A DNA stretch of 64,000 bases from Sphingomonas sp. (GCF_017745215.1 NZ_JAGHZV010000007.1:124001-188000), one strand, 5' to 3'; numbered from the stretch's first letter, positions 48,782-58,099 are shown. Translations and numbers: made by a program. Notes: a model not told the origin generated them from the letters alone.

Positions 48782-50033
48782 GAACGTTCTGCTGCTCGGA
48801 TCGGGAGGCCGCGAACATGCGCTGGCGTGGAAGCTGGCGCAATCGGGCCGAATCGAAAAGCTGTGGGCGGCGCCGGGCAATCCCGGGATCGGCGAGCATG
48901 CCGAATTGGTAGCGATCGACATCGCCGACCATCGCGCGGTGATCGATTTCTGCCTGCGCCACTCGATCGGCTTCGTGGTGATCGGGCCCGAGGCGCCGCT
49001 GGTCGCGGGGCTGGCCGACAACCTCCGGACGATGGGCGTCGGCGTGTTCGGGCCCAATCGGCTGCCGGCGCAGCTCGAGGGGTCGAAGGGCTTCACCAAG
49101 GACCTGTGCGCGCGCGAGAAGATCCCGACCGCGGGCTATCAGCGGGTCGAGAGCCTCGACGGGGCGCTGGCGGCGCTCGAGGACTTCGACCTGCCGGTGG
49201 TGGTCAAGGCCGACGGGCTCGCCGCGGGCAAGGGCGTGACGGTGGCGATGTCGCATGAAGAGGCCGAGGAAGCGGTGCGCGCGATCTTCGCCGAGGCCGG
49301 GGCGAGCGCGGTGATCGAGGAATTCCTCGAAGGCGAGGAAGCGAGCCTGTTCGTGCTGACCGACGGGACGCACCTCGTCCCCTTCGGCTCGGCGCAGGAC
49401 CACAAGCGCGTGGGCGATGGCGACACCGGCCCCAACACAGGCGGGATGGGCGCCTACAGCCCGGCGCGGGTGCTGACCCCGGCGCTCGAGCGCGAGGCGA
49501 TCGAGACGATCGTGCGGCCGACGATCGAGGCGCTGGCGCGGCAGGGCGCGCCCTATTCGGGGGTGCTCTACGCCGGGCTGATGCTGACCAAACAGGGGCC
49601 CAAGCTGATCGAGTATAACGCGCGCTTCGGCGATCCCGAATGCCAGGTGCTGATGGCGCGGCTGGAAGGCGATCTGTTCGAGTGGATGCTCGCGGCCGAC
49701 AAGGGGACGCTGGGCGGGAAGGGCGAGCCGGTCTTCTCGGCGGACACCGCGCTGTGCGTGGTGATGGCGGCGAAGGGCTATCCGGGCACGCCCGAGACCG
49801 GCGGGGCGATCCAGGGCGTGGCGCACGCGCCGGCGGTGTTCCAGGCGGGCACGCGGCTGGAGGGCGGGACGCTGGTGGCGAGCGGCGGGCGCGTGCTCGC
49901 GGCGGTCGGCGTCGGGCCCGACGTGCGCGCGGCGCAGGCGGCGGCCTATGCCCAGGTCGACGCGATCGACTTCCCCACCGGCTTCTGCCGGCGCGACATC
50001 GGCTGGCGCGAAGTGGCGCGCGAAGGTTCATGA
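48780..50033 (+). CDS. purD: Phosphoribosylamine-glycine ligase
   Basis: A 417-residue ATP-grasp enzyme, second step of purine synthesis. N-terminus [22 protein letters not shown]-grasp motifs include [13 protein letters not shown] and the [20 protein letters not shown] signature. Domain order and length are standard. Its start codon overlaps the divergent xseA start by two bases, so its upstream ribosome-binding sequence lies inside the xseA coding region. Confidence 0.97.
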   Translation: MNVLLLGSGGREHALAWKLAQSGRIEKLWAAPGNPGIGEHAELVAIDIADHRAVIDFCLRHSIGFVVIGPEAPLVAGLADNLRTMGVGVFGPNRLPAQLEGSKGFTKDLCAREKIPTAGYQRVESLDGALAALEDFDLPVVVKADGLAAGKGVTVAMSHEEAEEAVRAIFAEAGASAVIEEFLEGEEASLFVLTDGTHLVPFGSAQDHKRVGDGDTGPNTGGMGAYSPARVLTPALEREAIETIVRPTIEALARQGAPYSGVLYAGLMLTKQGPKLIEYNARFGDPECQVLMARLEGDLFEWMLAADKGTLGGKGEPVFSADTALCVVMAAKGYPGTPETGGAIQGVAHAPAVFQAGTRLEGGTLVASGGRVLAAVGVGPDVRAAQAAAYAQVDAIDFPTGFCRRDIGWREVAREGS

Positions 50034-50126
50034 TACATTATATCTCGTTCATCCCCGGCTAAGGTTCGAATCGCGACACTCGCGAAACGAGGGCGGAAAA
50101 ACCGCCCGGCCTAGGGGAGAACCGAC

Positions 50127-52013
50127 ATGCCGCGTTCCGCGATCCTGCTCGCCACCACCGCCGTGCTGATCACCTCCGCCGCGCCGCCGCCGCTGCCCGC
50201 TGCGCCGCGCCCCGGCGCCGCAGCGCAGGACCGCCAGCATTCGCCGGTGCGATGCACGCGAAGCGACGACGACCGCGGCCGCTACCGGTCCGGCGGGATG
50301 CCCCTCTACGCTCCGCCGCCGATGCCCGCGCCGCCGCCGCCGCCTCCCCCGCCTCCGAGCGAAGTCGTGGTCACCGGCGTCCGCCAGCAGGCGCCGCAGA
50401 CCTCGCCCAATGGGGTAGTCGTGGTCGATTCGATCACCGCGCAGGACGTCGGCGCGCTGCCCGACCGGAACGTGACCGAAGCGCTCCAGCGCGTGCCGGG
50501 CGTTTCGGTCAACCACTTCAGCGGCGGCAATGCCAAGGCAGCCACCCCGACCGGACTGGTCGCCGGCAACGGCGGCATCGCGCCCTATGGCGCGACCGAC
50601 AACACCGAGCGCTACGAAGGCAAGGACGTCGCTTCGATCCAGGCCGTCGCGTCGCAGCCGGTCTCGACCTTCTCGGTCGATGTCGACACCGGCGGCTATG
50701 CCAATGTCCGCCGCTTCCTCAACGAGGGCCAGGCCGTGCCGCCCGAAGCGGTGCGCACCGAGGAGATGATCAACTATTTCCGCTACGATTATCCGCGGCC
50801 CAGCTCGCGCGACGTGCCGTTCAGCATCACCACCGACGTGGCGCTGACGCCGTGGAACCCCGAGACGCGGCTGATGCGGATCGGCCTGCGCGGCTATGAT
50901 GTCGACGCGAGCGGCCGGCCGCCGGCCAACCTCGTCTTCCTGGTCGACGTCTCGGGATCGATGGACGAGCCCGACAAGCTGCCGCTGGTCAAGAAGGCGC
51001 TGACCCTGCTCGCCGACCGGCTGACGCCCAGGGACCGCGTGTCGATCGTCGTCTATGCGGGCGCGGCCGGCGTGGTGCTCGAGCCGACGAGCAACAAGGA
51101 CTATGTCAAGGCGGCGATCTCCTGCCTCGACGCGGGCGGGTCGACCGCGGGCGGCGAGGGCATCCAGCTTGCCTATGCGATCGCGCGGGCGAACTTCCAG
51201 AAGGACGGGATCAACCGCATCATCCTCGCCACCGACGGCGACTTCAACGTCGGTGTCAGCGACAACAAGACGCTGCAGGAAATGGTGAAGAAGGAGCGCG
51301 AGAGCGGGATCACGCTGACGACGCTCGGCTTCGGCGAAGGCAATTACAACGAAGCGATGATGGAGCGCATCGCCGACGTCGGCAACGGCAACTATGCCTA
51401 TATCGACACCGCCCAGGAAGCGAAGAAGGTGCTCGACGACGAGCTTTCGGCGACGCTCTTCACCATCGCCAAGGACGTGAAGATCCAGGTCGAGTTCAAC
51501 CCCGCGCAGGTGAAGGAATATCGGCTGATCGGCTATGAGAACCGCGCGCTCGCCGAGGAGGATTTCAACAACGACGCGGTCGACGCCGGCGACATCGGCG
51601 CGGGGCACCAGGTGACCGCGCTCTATGAGATCGTGCCGGCGAACGCGCATGGCTGGCTGTCCGAGCGGCGCTACGAGGGCAACCGCGCCGAGGCCTCGGG
51701 CGGCACGGGGAGCGAGCTCGCCTTCGTCAAGCTGCGCTACAAGGCGCCCGAGGGCGGTGCCTCCAAGCTGATCGAGCGCCCCGTCCCGGCCTCGCTGATC
51801 GCAAGCGCGGCGGCGCCCAGGGGCGACATGGCGTTCGTCACGTCGGTGGCGGCGTTCGGACAGCGGCTGCGCGGGGACAAGTATCTGAACGGGTTCAGCT
51901 ATTCCCAGATCTCCAGGCTCGCGCCGCAGTCCGCCGACTATTGGCGGAGCGAATTCGGCGCGCTGGTCCGTCTCGCAGATGCACAATCGCCCCGCGTGAG
52001 CGCGCGGGAATAG
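50127..52013 (+). CDS. von Willebrand factor A protein with an N-terminal TonB-plug fragment (YfbK-like)
   Basis: A 628-residue exported protein. After a signal and a Pro-rich spacer, residues 78-132 read EVVVTGVRQQ ... VDSITAQDVGALPDRNVTEALQRVPGVSV, which is the TonB box and first part of a TonB-receptor plug. It then leaves the receptor sequence. Residues 230-420 are a vWA domain with the metal motif DVSGS (274-278), and the rest matches YfbK-like vWA proteins of unknown function. The plug part is incomplete (no barrel). The protein is probably periplasmic or surface exposed. Confidence 0.85.
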   Translation: MPRSAILLATTAVLITSAAPPPLPAAPRPGAAAQDRQHSPVRCTRSDDDRGRYRSGGMPLYAPPPMPAPPPPPPPPPSEVVVTGVRQQAPQTSPNGVVVVDSITAQDVGALPDRNVTEALQRVPGVSVNHFSGGNAKAATPTGLVAGNGGIAPYGATDNTERYEGKDVASIQAVASQPVSTFSVDVDTGGYANVRRFLNEGQAVPPEAVRTEEMINYFRYDYPRPSSRDVPFSITTDVALTPWNPETRLMRIGLRGYDVDASGRPPANLVFLVDVSGSMDEPDKLPLVKKALTLLADRLTPRDRVSIVVYAGAAGVVLEPTSNKDYVKAAISCLDAGGSTAGGEGIQLAYAIARANFQKDGINRIILATDGDFNVGVSDNKTLQEMVKKERESGITLTTLGFGEGNYNEAMMERIADVGNGNYAYIDTAQEAKKVLDDELSATLFTIAKDVKIQVEFNPAQVKEYRLIGYENRALAEEDFNNDAVDAGDIGAGHQVTALYEIVPANAHGWLSERRYEGNRAEASGGTGSELAFVKLRYKAPEGGASKLIERPVPASLIASAAAPRGDMAFVTSVAAFGQRLRGDKYLNGFSYSQISRLAPQSADYWRSEFGALVRLADAQSPRVSARE

Positions 52014-52082
52014 CTGGACGCTGGGCGATCCGGCGCTATGCAATTGCGGTCTAGGATCGCAGCATAGCGCTGGGAGGGCGCG

Positions 52083-53147
52083 ATGATGGAGCAACTGCAG
52101 AACCCGCTGTATCCGGGTGCGCCGCAATATCTGACGCTGGGGACCGTGGTGATCGGCGCCGGCGTGCTGATCCTGCTGGTGCTGATGGTGTGGATCAGCG
52201 CCGTCTCGGCGCGCCGCGCGCGCGAAGCGGCCGAGGAAGCGCAGTATGGCGAGGCCGAGAGCGTCGAGGCGGAGACGCCCGCCGCGCGGCCGATCACCCC
52301 GCCGCCGCCCGCGCCGGTGCAGATCCTGGCCGAGAAGTTCGACGAGGCGCTGCCGCCCGCCGAGCCGGTGGCCGCGGTTGCTCCCGAGCCCGAGCCGGTC
52401 GCGGAGGTCGCGCCCGAGCCTGAGCCGGTCGCCGAAGTGGCGCCCGAGCCTGAGCCCGTCGTTGAGACGGTGCCGGAGCCTGAGCCGGTCGCGGAGGCTG
52501 CCCCGGAACCCGAACCCGTCGCCGATGTCGTGGCTGCGCCCGACGAAGCGGTCGAAGTCGCCCCTGAGCCCGAGCCGGTCGCGGAGGTCGCGCCCGAGTT
52601 GGAGCCCGTTGCCGTCGTTGCGCCCGAGCCTGAGCCTGAGCCCGTCGCGCTCGAAGGTGCGCCGGCGCGCGAGGCCGAGCCTGCGCCGCTCGAGGAAGCG
52701 CCCAACCCCGAGGCTGCGCCGGTCGACGCCGGTCCCGCGGGCATCGAGGAAGCGATCAACGAGCCGGCCGTCGCTGCCGAGGGCGAAGCGCCCGAGGGGG
52801 AACCGGTGGCCGAAGCCGAGCCCGAGCCGGTGGTGGCCGAGGTTGCGCCGGAGCCCGAGCCCCCCGTGGCGGAAGTCGAGCCTGAACCCGCGGCCGCGCC
52901 GGTTGCTGCTTCGGACGACCTCACCCGGATGAAGGGCGTCGGCCCGCGGCTCGCCGAGCGGCTCAACAGCGTCGGCGTGACCAGCTTCGCGCAGATCGCC
53001 GCGCTCAGCCCCGAGGACGCCGACGCGCTCGACGCCAAGCTCGGCGACTTCCAGGGCCGCCTGGGCCGCGACCGCTGGATCGAGCAGGCCGGGCTGCTGG
53101 CCTCGAACGACATCGCCGGGTTCGAGGAGAAGTTCGGGAAGTTGTGA
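52083..53147 (+). CDS. Membrane-anchored protein with Glu-Pro repeats and a helix-hairpin-helix domain
   Basis: A 354-residue protein: one membrane helix (17-40), a charged linker, then a long tract (about 98-170) of a 10-residue repeat ([10 protein letters not shown]), and a C-terminal helix-hairpin-helix domain (278-354) beginning [20 protein letters not shown] and ending ...[15 protein letters not shown]. This HhH type occurs in proteins such as NuoE and ribosomal L21 extensions and in COG3743 (flap endonuclease-like). A membrane tether with a DNA-binding module is suggested. Second ATG at 52086. Confidence 0.75.
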   Translation: MMEQLQNPLYPGAPQYLTLGTVVIGAGVLILLVLMVWISAVSARRAREAAEEAQYGEAESVEAETPAARPITPPPPAPVQILAEKFDEALPPAEPVAAVAPEPEPVAEVAPEPEPVAEVAPEPEPVVETVPEPEPVAEAAPEPEPVADVVAAPDEAVEVAPEPEPVAEVAPELEPVAVVAPEPEPEPVALEGAPAREAEPAPLEEAPNPEAAPVDAGPAGIEEAINEPAVAAEGEAPEGEPVAEAEPEPVVAEVAPEPEPPVAEVEPEPAAAPVAASDDLTRMKGVGPRLAERLNSVGVTSFAQIAALSPEDADALDAKLGDFQGRLGRDRWIEQAGLLASNDIAGFEEKFGKL

Positions 53148-53176
53148 GGGCGGGTCGCTGGAGCGCGCCCTCTCAA

Positions 53177-53260
53177 CCGTCATCCCGGCGAAAGCCGGGA
53201 TCCAGAGTCACGAGCGACGACCTCTGCTGCCCTGGGTCCCGGCTTCCGCCGGGATGACGG
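53177..53260. repeat. REP-like inverted repeat, copy 7
   Basis: An 84-base member of the family at 3827, slightly divergent in both arms. It lies between the convergent HhH gene and the CNNM-type gene. Confidence 0.9.
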
Positions 53261-53287
53261 CTCGGAGTTTGAGGTTGGGGCAAGCCC

Positions 53288-54595
53288 CTACCCCTCCTGC
53301 TTCACCAGCAGCTTGTCGATCTTGCGCTCGTCCATGTCGACGATTTCGAAGCGCCAGCCTTGCTCGACGAAATGCTCGCCTTCCTTGGGAAGGTGCTTGA
53401 GCGCCGCCAGCGCCAGCCCCGCGACCGTCGCATAGTCGCGGTCCTCGGGAAGGTCGATGCCGATCCGCTCGGCGAGCGCGTCCGCCGGCATCGCGCCGGC
53501 GACGAGCAGCGAACCGTCCTCGCGCTCGACGACATTGGGGTTCTCGCCCGGCTCGGCGTCCGACGCGAACTCGCCCGCGATCGCGGCGAGCAGGTTCGCC
53601 GGGGTCACCAGCCCTTCGAAATGGCCGTATTCGTCGTGGACGAGGCCCATCGGCACTTCGGCGCGTCGCAGCGCGGTGAGCGCGTCCATCGCGTCGACCT
53701 GGTCGGGGAGCACGGGCGCCGGGCGCATCAGCTTGCGCAAGTCGAGCGGCTCGCCGCGGAACAGCGCGCCGGCGATGTCGCGCGCCTGGACGACGCCGAC
53801 GACCTTGTCGACCGAGCCCTCGGCCACCGGCAGGCGGGTGTGCGGGGTGGCGAGCAGCGCCTCGCGGATGCCGTCGCCGTCGAGGTCGATGTCGAGCCAG
53901 TCGACGTCGGTGCGCGGCGTCATCACTTCGCGCACCGGCCGGTCGGCCAGGCGGACGACGCCCGAGATGATCGAGCGCTCATGCTCCTCGATCACGCCTG
54001 ATTTCGTGGCTTCGGCGACGAGCAGGTGAAGCTCCTCGGCGGTCACGCGATTCTCCGAATCGCGGTTGAGCCGGAGCAGGCGGAAGACGAGCGCGCTGGT
54101 CGAATCGAGCAGCCAGACGAAGGGCGCGGCGATCCGCGCCAGCCACAGCATCGGCACCGCCATCGTCGCGGCGATCGGCTCGGGCGAGCGCAGCGCGAAC
54201 TGCTTGGGGACGAGCTCGCCGATCACCAGGCTCACGAAGGTGGTGATGCCGAGCACGAGGGTAATGCCCACGGTCTCGGCGGTGTCGGGGCCGAGGCCGA
54301 ACACCAGCTGGAGTCGCGCCGCGGTGGGGCCGCCCAGGCTCGCGCCCGAATAGGCGCCGGAGATGATCGCGATCAGCGTGATGCCGATCTGCGAGGTCGA
54401 GAGCAGCTTGCCCGGATCGGCGGCGAGCGCGAGCGCGGTCTTGGCGCCGTGCTTGCCGACGCGCGCCATCGCTTCGAGCCGCGCCGGGCGTGCGGAGACG
54501 ATCGCCAGCTCGCTCATCGCGAACACGGCATTGAGGAGGATCAGCGCGAAGATGATCGCGACGTCGATCCAGGGGTAGGGGGGAAGCCTGTCCAT
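53288..54595 (-). CDS. CNNM/CorC-type (hemolysin-like) membrane protein with CBS domains
   Basis: A 435-residue protein: an N-terminal DUF21/CNNM membrane domain with four helices (about 5-190), a pair of CBS domains (about 205-330, starting REVMTPRTDVDWLDID), and a C-terminal CorC_HlyC domain (about 345-430). The family (often annotated hemolysin/TlyC or YtfL) is linked to magnesium or cobalt export. The ATG at 54595 gives the normal N-terminus. Its function as a haemolysin is not supported. Confidence 0.88.
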   Translation of the reverse strand: MDRLPPYPWIDVAIIFALILLNAVFAMSELAIVSARPARLEAMARVGKHGAKTALALAADPGKLLSTSQIGITLIAIISGAYSGASLGGPTAARLQLVFGLGPDTAETVGITLVLGITTFVSLVIGELVPKQFALRSPEPIAATMAVPMLWLARIAAPFVWLLDSTSALVFRLLRLNRDSENRVTAEELHLLVAEATKSGVIEEHERSIISGVVRLADRPVREVMTPRTDVDWLDIDLDGDGIREALLATPHTRLPVAEGSVDKVVGVVQARDIAGALFRGEPLDLRKLMRPAPVLPDQVDAMDALTALRRAEVPMGLVHDEYGHFEGLVTPANLLAAIAGEFASDAEPGENPNVVEREDGSLLVAGAMPADALAERIGIDLPEDRDYATVAGLALAALKHLPKEGEHFVEQGWRFEIVDMDERKIDKLLVKQEG

Positions 54596-54718
54596 CGGGG
54601 CTTTCCTCCATAACCGCAGGGTGGCCTGCTCCACAACTGCTCTGTCGATGCGTGCGCGGAACAAGTCGATGCGTCCGCGGGTTCGCAGCCGGAAGGCTCA
54701 TCGCGGAGGTGTTCGATC

Positions 54719-55375
54719 ATGCAGATGCTCAAATGGACGACCGCCGCGGCGCTTGCGACGCTGGTCGCGGGCTGCGTTACCGATCCCGAGACGGGGCAGC
54801 GGCGCCCGTCGAACGCCGCGATCGGCGGGGTGGCGGGCGCGCTCGGCGGCTATCTGCTCGGCGACGTCGTCGGCGGGCGGCGCGACCGCACCGAGAAGCT
54901 GCTGGGCGCCGGGATCGGCGGGCTCGCGGGTGCGGGCATCGGCGCGTACATGGACCGGCAGGAGCGCGAGCTGCGCGAACGGACCGCGGGCACCGACGTG
55001 CGGGTGATTCGCCAGGGCGACGAGCTGGTGCTGTCGATGCCTTCGGGGATCACCTTCGCGACCGGCAGCGCGACGGTGCAGCCGCAGTTCCGGCCGACGC
55101 TGGACCAGGTGGCGGAAGTGCTGGGGCGGTACGAGCAGACCTATGTCGACGTGTACGGCCATACCGATTCGGTGGGGTCGGACGCGGACAATCTCGCGCT
55201 TTCGCAGCGGCGCGCGGAGTCGGTGGCGGGCTATCTCGAATCGCACGGGGTGCGGCGCGAGCGCGTCGGCACGCGCGGCTATGGCGAGACCCAGCCGGTG
55301 GCTTCGAACGATTCGGACGAGGGCAGGGCGGCGAACCGGCGGGTGGAGATCAAGATCGTGCCGGTGGAGGGGTGA
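54719..55375 (+). CDS. OmpA-family lipoprotein
   Basis: A 218-residue outer-membrane lipoprotein: lipobox LVAGC (Cys19), a glycine-zipper region (about 31-78, GGVAGALGGYLLG, GAGIGGLAGAGIG) and a C-terminal OmpA domain with VYGHTDSVGSDADNLALSQR and RVGTRGYGETQP, which binds peptidoglycan. This layout matches YiaD-like proteins. It is divergent from the CNNM-type gene and separated by a direct repeat of 16 bases (54644-54659, 54665-54680). Confidence 0.93.
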   Translation: MQMLKWTTAAALATLVAGCVTDPETGQRRPSNAAIGGVAGALGGYLLGDVVGGRRDRTEKLLGAGIGGLAGAGIGAYMDRQERELRERTAGTDVRVIRQGDELVLSMPSGITFATGSATVQPQFRPTLDQVAEVLGRYEQTYVDVYGHTDSVGSDADNLALSQRRAESVAGYLESHGVRRERVGTRGYGETQPVASNDSDEGRAANRRVEIKIVPVEG

Positions 55376-55451
55376 TCCCGCCCTTCGCGGCGCGTCATGC
55401 CGAAACAAGGGCGTGTCATCAATCGCCGGGCGGGTTTCGGCGCTCCTACCG

Positions 55452-55480
55452 CCGTCATCCCGGCTTTCGCCGGGATGACG
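55452..55480. repeat. Minimal REP-like hairpin, copy 8
   Basis: A 29-base palindrome with the ends of the REP-like family joined directly: CCGTCATCCCGG, then CTTTCG, then CCGGGATGACG. It is the shortest member and suggests that the outer arms alone can persist. It lies between convergent OmpA-like and tadA genes. Confidence 0.85.
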
Positions 55481-55552
55481 CTCAAGCGGCGGTGCCGCTC
55501 GCGTCCCACCGGCTTTCAAAGAGCATGACAGTGGTGAGGAGGGGCGGCGGTC

Positions 55553-56002
55553 CTACCGCCGCGCCCGGAAGAACTCCCTGAGCAGCCCCGCCGCTTCGCC
55601 TTCGCCGATGCCGGAATAGACTTCCGGCCGGTGGTGGCAGGTCGGCTGGGCGAAGACTCTCGGTCCATGCTCCACCGCGCCGCCCTTGGGATCGGCCGCG
55701 CCGTAATAGAGCCGCGCGATGCGGGCGTGCGCGATCGCGCCGGCGCACATCGCGCAGGGTTCGAGCGTGACCCACAGGTCGCAATCCTCGAGCCGCTCGC
55801 GCCCGAGCAGCCGCGCCGCTTCGCGAATCACCCGCATCTCGGCGTGCGCGGTGGGGTCGGCAAGCCCGCGCGGAGCGTTGCCGGCGGCCGCGATCACCTC
55901 GCCGCCGTGCATCAGCACCGCACCCACGGGCACTTCGCCCGCCGCCGCGGCCTCGCGGGCGGCGTCGAGCGCCAGTCGCATCGGATCGGGAAGCGGGAAC
56001 AT
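55553..56002 (-). CDS. tadA: tRNA-specific adenosine deaminase TadA
   Basis: A 149-residue zinc deaminase making inosine at the wobble position of tRNA-Arg(ACG). The zinc and catalytic residues are in ADPTAHAEMRVIREAARL (HAE) and VTLEPCAMCAGAI (PCxxC). The start at 56002 gives the common N-terminus MFPLPDPMRLALDAAREA; an upstream in-frame extension lacks homology. Confidence 0.94.
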   Translation of the reverse strand: MFPLPDPMRLALDAAREAAAAGEVPVGAVLMHGGEVIAAAGNAPRGLADPTAHAEMRVIREAARLLGRERLEDCDLWVTLEPCAMCAGAIAHARIARLYYGAADPKGGAVEHGPRVFAQPTCHHRPEVYSGIGEGEAAGLLREFFRARR

Positions 56003-56040
56003 CGCGGCGGAACTAGCGCTCCGCCGCGTCGTCGTCACCC

Positions 56041-56331
56041 TCAGTGCGCAGGCGCCGGAGTCGGCGAGGCGGCTGGAGCCTTCTTCACTTCGATCGTCGG
56101 CAGCGTCACCGTGGTGTTCTTCATCTCGACGGTGGGCACCGCCACCGTGGCGTTGGTCGTCGTCACTTCGACCGAGCCGGTCTTCACTTCGGGCAGCTTG
56201 CCGCCCGAGAGGTTGACGCTCACCGTCGGCATCATGCCCTCCTTGGGCACGTCGACTCGCAGCATGCCGAGCGAGAACATCACCACCGCGCCGAGGCAGA
56301 TCAGCCCCAGCAGGACCAGAATTGCACGCAT
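56041..56331 (-). CDS. Small single-pass membrane protein with V-P-T repeats
   Basis: A 96-residue protein: one membrane helix (5-23) followed by an extracytoplasmic tail with repeated short strands (SVEVTTTNATVAVPTVEM, NTTVTLPTIEV) ending in a Pro/Ala-rich tail. No family is recognised. It lies 38 bases upstream of tadA on the same strand and divergent from rpmB. Confidence 0.6.
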   Translation of the reverse strand: MRAILVLLGLICLGAVVMFSLGMLRVDVPKEGMMPTVSVNLSGGKLPEVKTGSVEVTTTNATVAVPTVEMKNTTVTLPTIEVKKAPAASPTPAPAH

Positions 56332-56411
56332 CGCTTCATCTCCCCGTTTGAATCGGTTGCGCAATGAACGCGCTATCAACCATCCGGGTTGCAGCGTAAA
56401 CGGTGAATCGG

Positions 56412-56440
56412 TTGACGACCCGTCCCAATCGGGCTATCGG
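56412..56440 (+). promoter_or_regulatory. Possible promoter of rpmB
   Basis: TTGACG (56412-56417), 17 bases, then TATCGG (56435-56440), 50 bases before the bL28 start codon. The -35 is good, the -10 is partial (TAT plus weak end). Confidence 0.35.
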
Positions 56441-56490
56441 CGCGGCCTTTCCGGCTCGGGGCGTCCCGGGCCTAACCAGGATTTGAAGCG

Positions 56491-56784
56491 ATGTCGCGCA
56501 TCTGCGAGCTGACCGGCAAGGGCCGGCAGGTGGGACACAACGTCTCCCACGCCAACAACAAGACCAAGCGTACGTTCCTGCCCAACCTGCAGAACGTGAC
56601 GCTGATCTCGGACGTGCTGGGCAAGAGCATCCGCCTGCGCGTGTCGACGCACGGGTTGCGCTCGGTCGAGCATGTCGGCGGCCTCGACAACTGGCTGCTC
56701 AAGACGCGCGACGAGGACCTCTCGCTGCGTGCGCGGCGCCTGAAGCGCGAAGTCAAGAAGGCGACCGCGCCCGTCGCGGCCTGA
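56491..56784 (+). CDS. rpmB: 50S ribosomal protein bL28
   Basis: A 97-residue bL28 beginning [20 protein letters not shown], with the alphaproteobacterial C-terminal extension ([13 protein letters not shown]). All conserved blocks are present. It is a single-gene unit, followed by a strong hairpin at 56823. Confidence 0.97.
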   Translation: MSRICELTGKGRQVGHNVSHANNKTKRTFLPNLQNVTLISDVLGKSIRLRVSTHGLRSVEHVGGLDNWLLKTRDEDLSLRARRLKREVKKATAPVAA

Positions 56785-56822
56785 GCCGCGCGGTTCCTTT
56801 CGGGTAACGCCGGAGCGGCGGG

Positions 56823-56862
56823 GCCCTGGAATCACCTGCCGATGTGCAGGCGATTCCAGGGC
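56823..56862 (+). terminator. Intrinsic terminator of rpmB
   Basis: A long imperfect stem (GCCCTGGAATC paired with GATTCCAGGGC, and an inner CCTGC/GCAGG) ends at 56862 and is followed by TTCGTTGCGTTT on the plus strand. Confidence 0.78.
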
Positions 56863-56878
56863 TTCGTTGCGTTTGGCT

Positions 56879-56966
56879 GGGCGGCACCGGCCCGCTCCCC
56901 CTCCCGGCCACCCATAGAATACACTGGCGTTGGGCGGCCGGGTGGGGGAGCGGGCCGATGCCGCCC
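56879..56966. repeat. 36-base inverted repeat (near-palindrome)
   Basis: Left arm 56879-56914 and right arm 56931-56966 are reverse complements with about four mismatches; a 16-base centre (TAGAATACACTGGCGT) separates them. It is in the 331-base gap between rpmB and the phytase-like gene, beside a REP-like element, and could extrude as a cruciform. No similar element was noticed elsewhere in the window. Confidence 0.75.
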
Positions 56967-56990
56967 TCCGCGCGTGAGCGCTTCAATAAT

Positions 56991-57107
56991 CGTCATCCCG
57001 GCGAAAACCGGGACCCAGGGTTGCAAAGCGAATCGCTCGTGGCCCTGGGTCCCGGCTTTCGCCGGGATGACGACCTTGGGGGTGGGGTGACGACTTTGGG
57101 GGTGGGG
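56991..57107. repeat. REP-like inverted repeat, copy 9, followed by a 20-base tandem repeat
   Basis: The 82-base inverted repeat (56991-57072) belongs to the family at 3827. It runs into two copies of TGACGACCTTGGGGGTGGGG at 57068-57087 and 57088-57107, differing at one base. Between rpmB and the convergent phytase-like gene. Confidence 0.88.
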
Positions 57108-57115
57108 AAGTCGGC

Positions 57116-58099
57116 CTAAGGCAGCGAATCGATCCGGAACTTCATCAACAGCGACTGCTGGACCAGCTCGCGGTTGTCGTCCGAGGCGATCCACAGGATC
57201 GTGTCGCTGCCCTCGCGCGTCACTGCGATCGCTTCGAAATTGTCGCGCGTCATCGGCACGGTGAAGGCAGCGATCTCGCGGCCGCGGATCGCGGTGTTGG
57301 CGCGGATGTGCGCGGGGTCCAACACCACCAGCTTGGATTCGAACCAGCGGTTGATCGAGATGCGCCGCACCAGCACCAGCAGCCGCCCGTCGGGCAGCTG
57401 GGTCATGTCCGACGGCGCGAACCCGCCCGCCGGCGGCACGAAGGCGAAGCGCGTGAACTTGCTGCGAGGATCGGTGGGATCGCGGCTGAACACCAGCGCC
57501 TTGTTGCCGGGGATCTTCTTCGCGAGCGTGGTCTCGGAGAGGATGACGAAGCGCCCGTCGGTGAGCCGCGTCATCGCCTCGGGACCGCCGTTGACGTCCC
57601 AAAGGCGCATCGGCCGCGGGCGCACGCTCGCCTCGCCGCGGGTGAGCCCGGCGTCGAAGCGCCAGATCGCGTTGTAATTCTCGAAGCCAACCCAGATGCG
57701 GCCGCTCGCCGGGTCCTGGGTCATCGATTCGCTGTCGCGGTCGCTCTTGGTCCAGCCCAGCGCGGGGCCGGCGGGGAGGTCGGCGAAGACGGTGTCGAAC
57801 GGGCGGAAGTCGGCGCCCATGCGGAAGCTGACGAGGTTGCCCGAATCGCTGAGCAGGGTGAAGCGGTCGCCGCGCACGAGCATCGACGAGAAGCCGCCGA
57901 ACGCTTCGTCGCGGCTCGAGAGGCGGACGCCGCCGAGATAGGTGAGCGCATCGACCCTGGCGCGCGCGGGGTCACGGGGGAAGAGCGCCACGCGAGTCGC
58001 GCGCATGTCGGGCGTGGGGCCGAGCACCGGTCGCGCGCTCTGGTTCGAGGCGGGGATCCCCAGGGCCACGACGAAGAGCAGCGGAAGCAACGGACGCAT
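57116..58099 (-). CDS. Phytase-like esterase domain protein
   Basis: A 327-residue exported protein (signal peptide LLFVVALGIPAS) with a beta-propeller-type domain of the esterase-like activity of phytase family (PF13449): GVRLSSRDEAFGGFSSML, MTQDPASGRIWVGFENY, GGPEAMTRLTDGRF and DNFEAIAV are typical. Members bind or cleave phytate or simple esters. The substrate cannot be settled from sequence; no adjacent phosphate genes are seen. Confidence 0.85.
   Translation of the reverse strand: MRPLLPLLFVVALGIPASNQSARPVLGPTPDMRATRVALFPRDPARARVDALTYLGGVRLSSRDEAFGGFSSMLVRGDRFTLLSDSGNLVSFRMGADFRPFDTVFADLPAGPALGWTKSDRDSESMTQDPASGRIWVGFENYNAIWRFDAGLTRGEASVRPRPMRLWDVNGGPEAMTRLTDGRFVILSETTLAKKIPGNKALVFSRDPTDPRSKFTRFAFVPPAGGFAPSDMTQLPDGRLLVLVRRISINRWFESKLVVLDPAHIRANTAIRGREIAAFTVPMTRDNFEAIAVTREGSDTILWIASDDNRELVQQSLLMKFRIDSLP

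Noticed and set aside
50056..50090. A TTCGAATC-containing stretch that resembles the T-loop of a tRNA
   Set aside because: No acceptor stem, D-arm or anticodon arm can be built around it.
52381..52640. A 30-base tandem DNA repeat that might suggest a CRISPR array
   Set aside because: The repeats encode PEPEPVAEV units in frame within a protein, have no spacers, and no cas genes are near.
53288..54595. Haemolysin function suggested by the family name
   Set aside because: The domain order is CNNM/CorC-like transport; lysis activity is not supported by the sequence.
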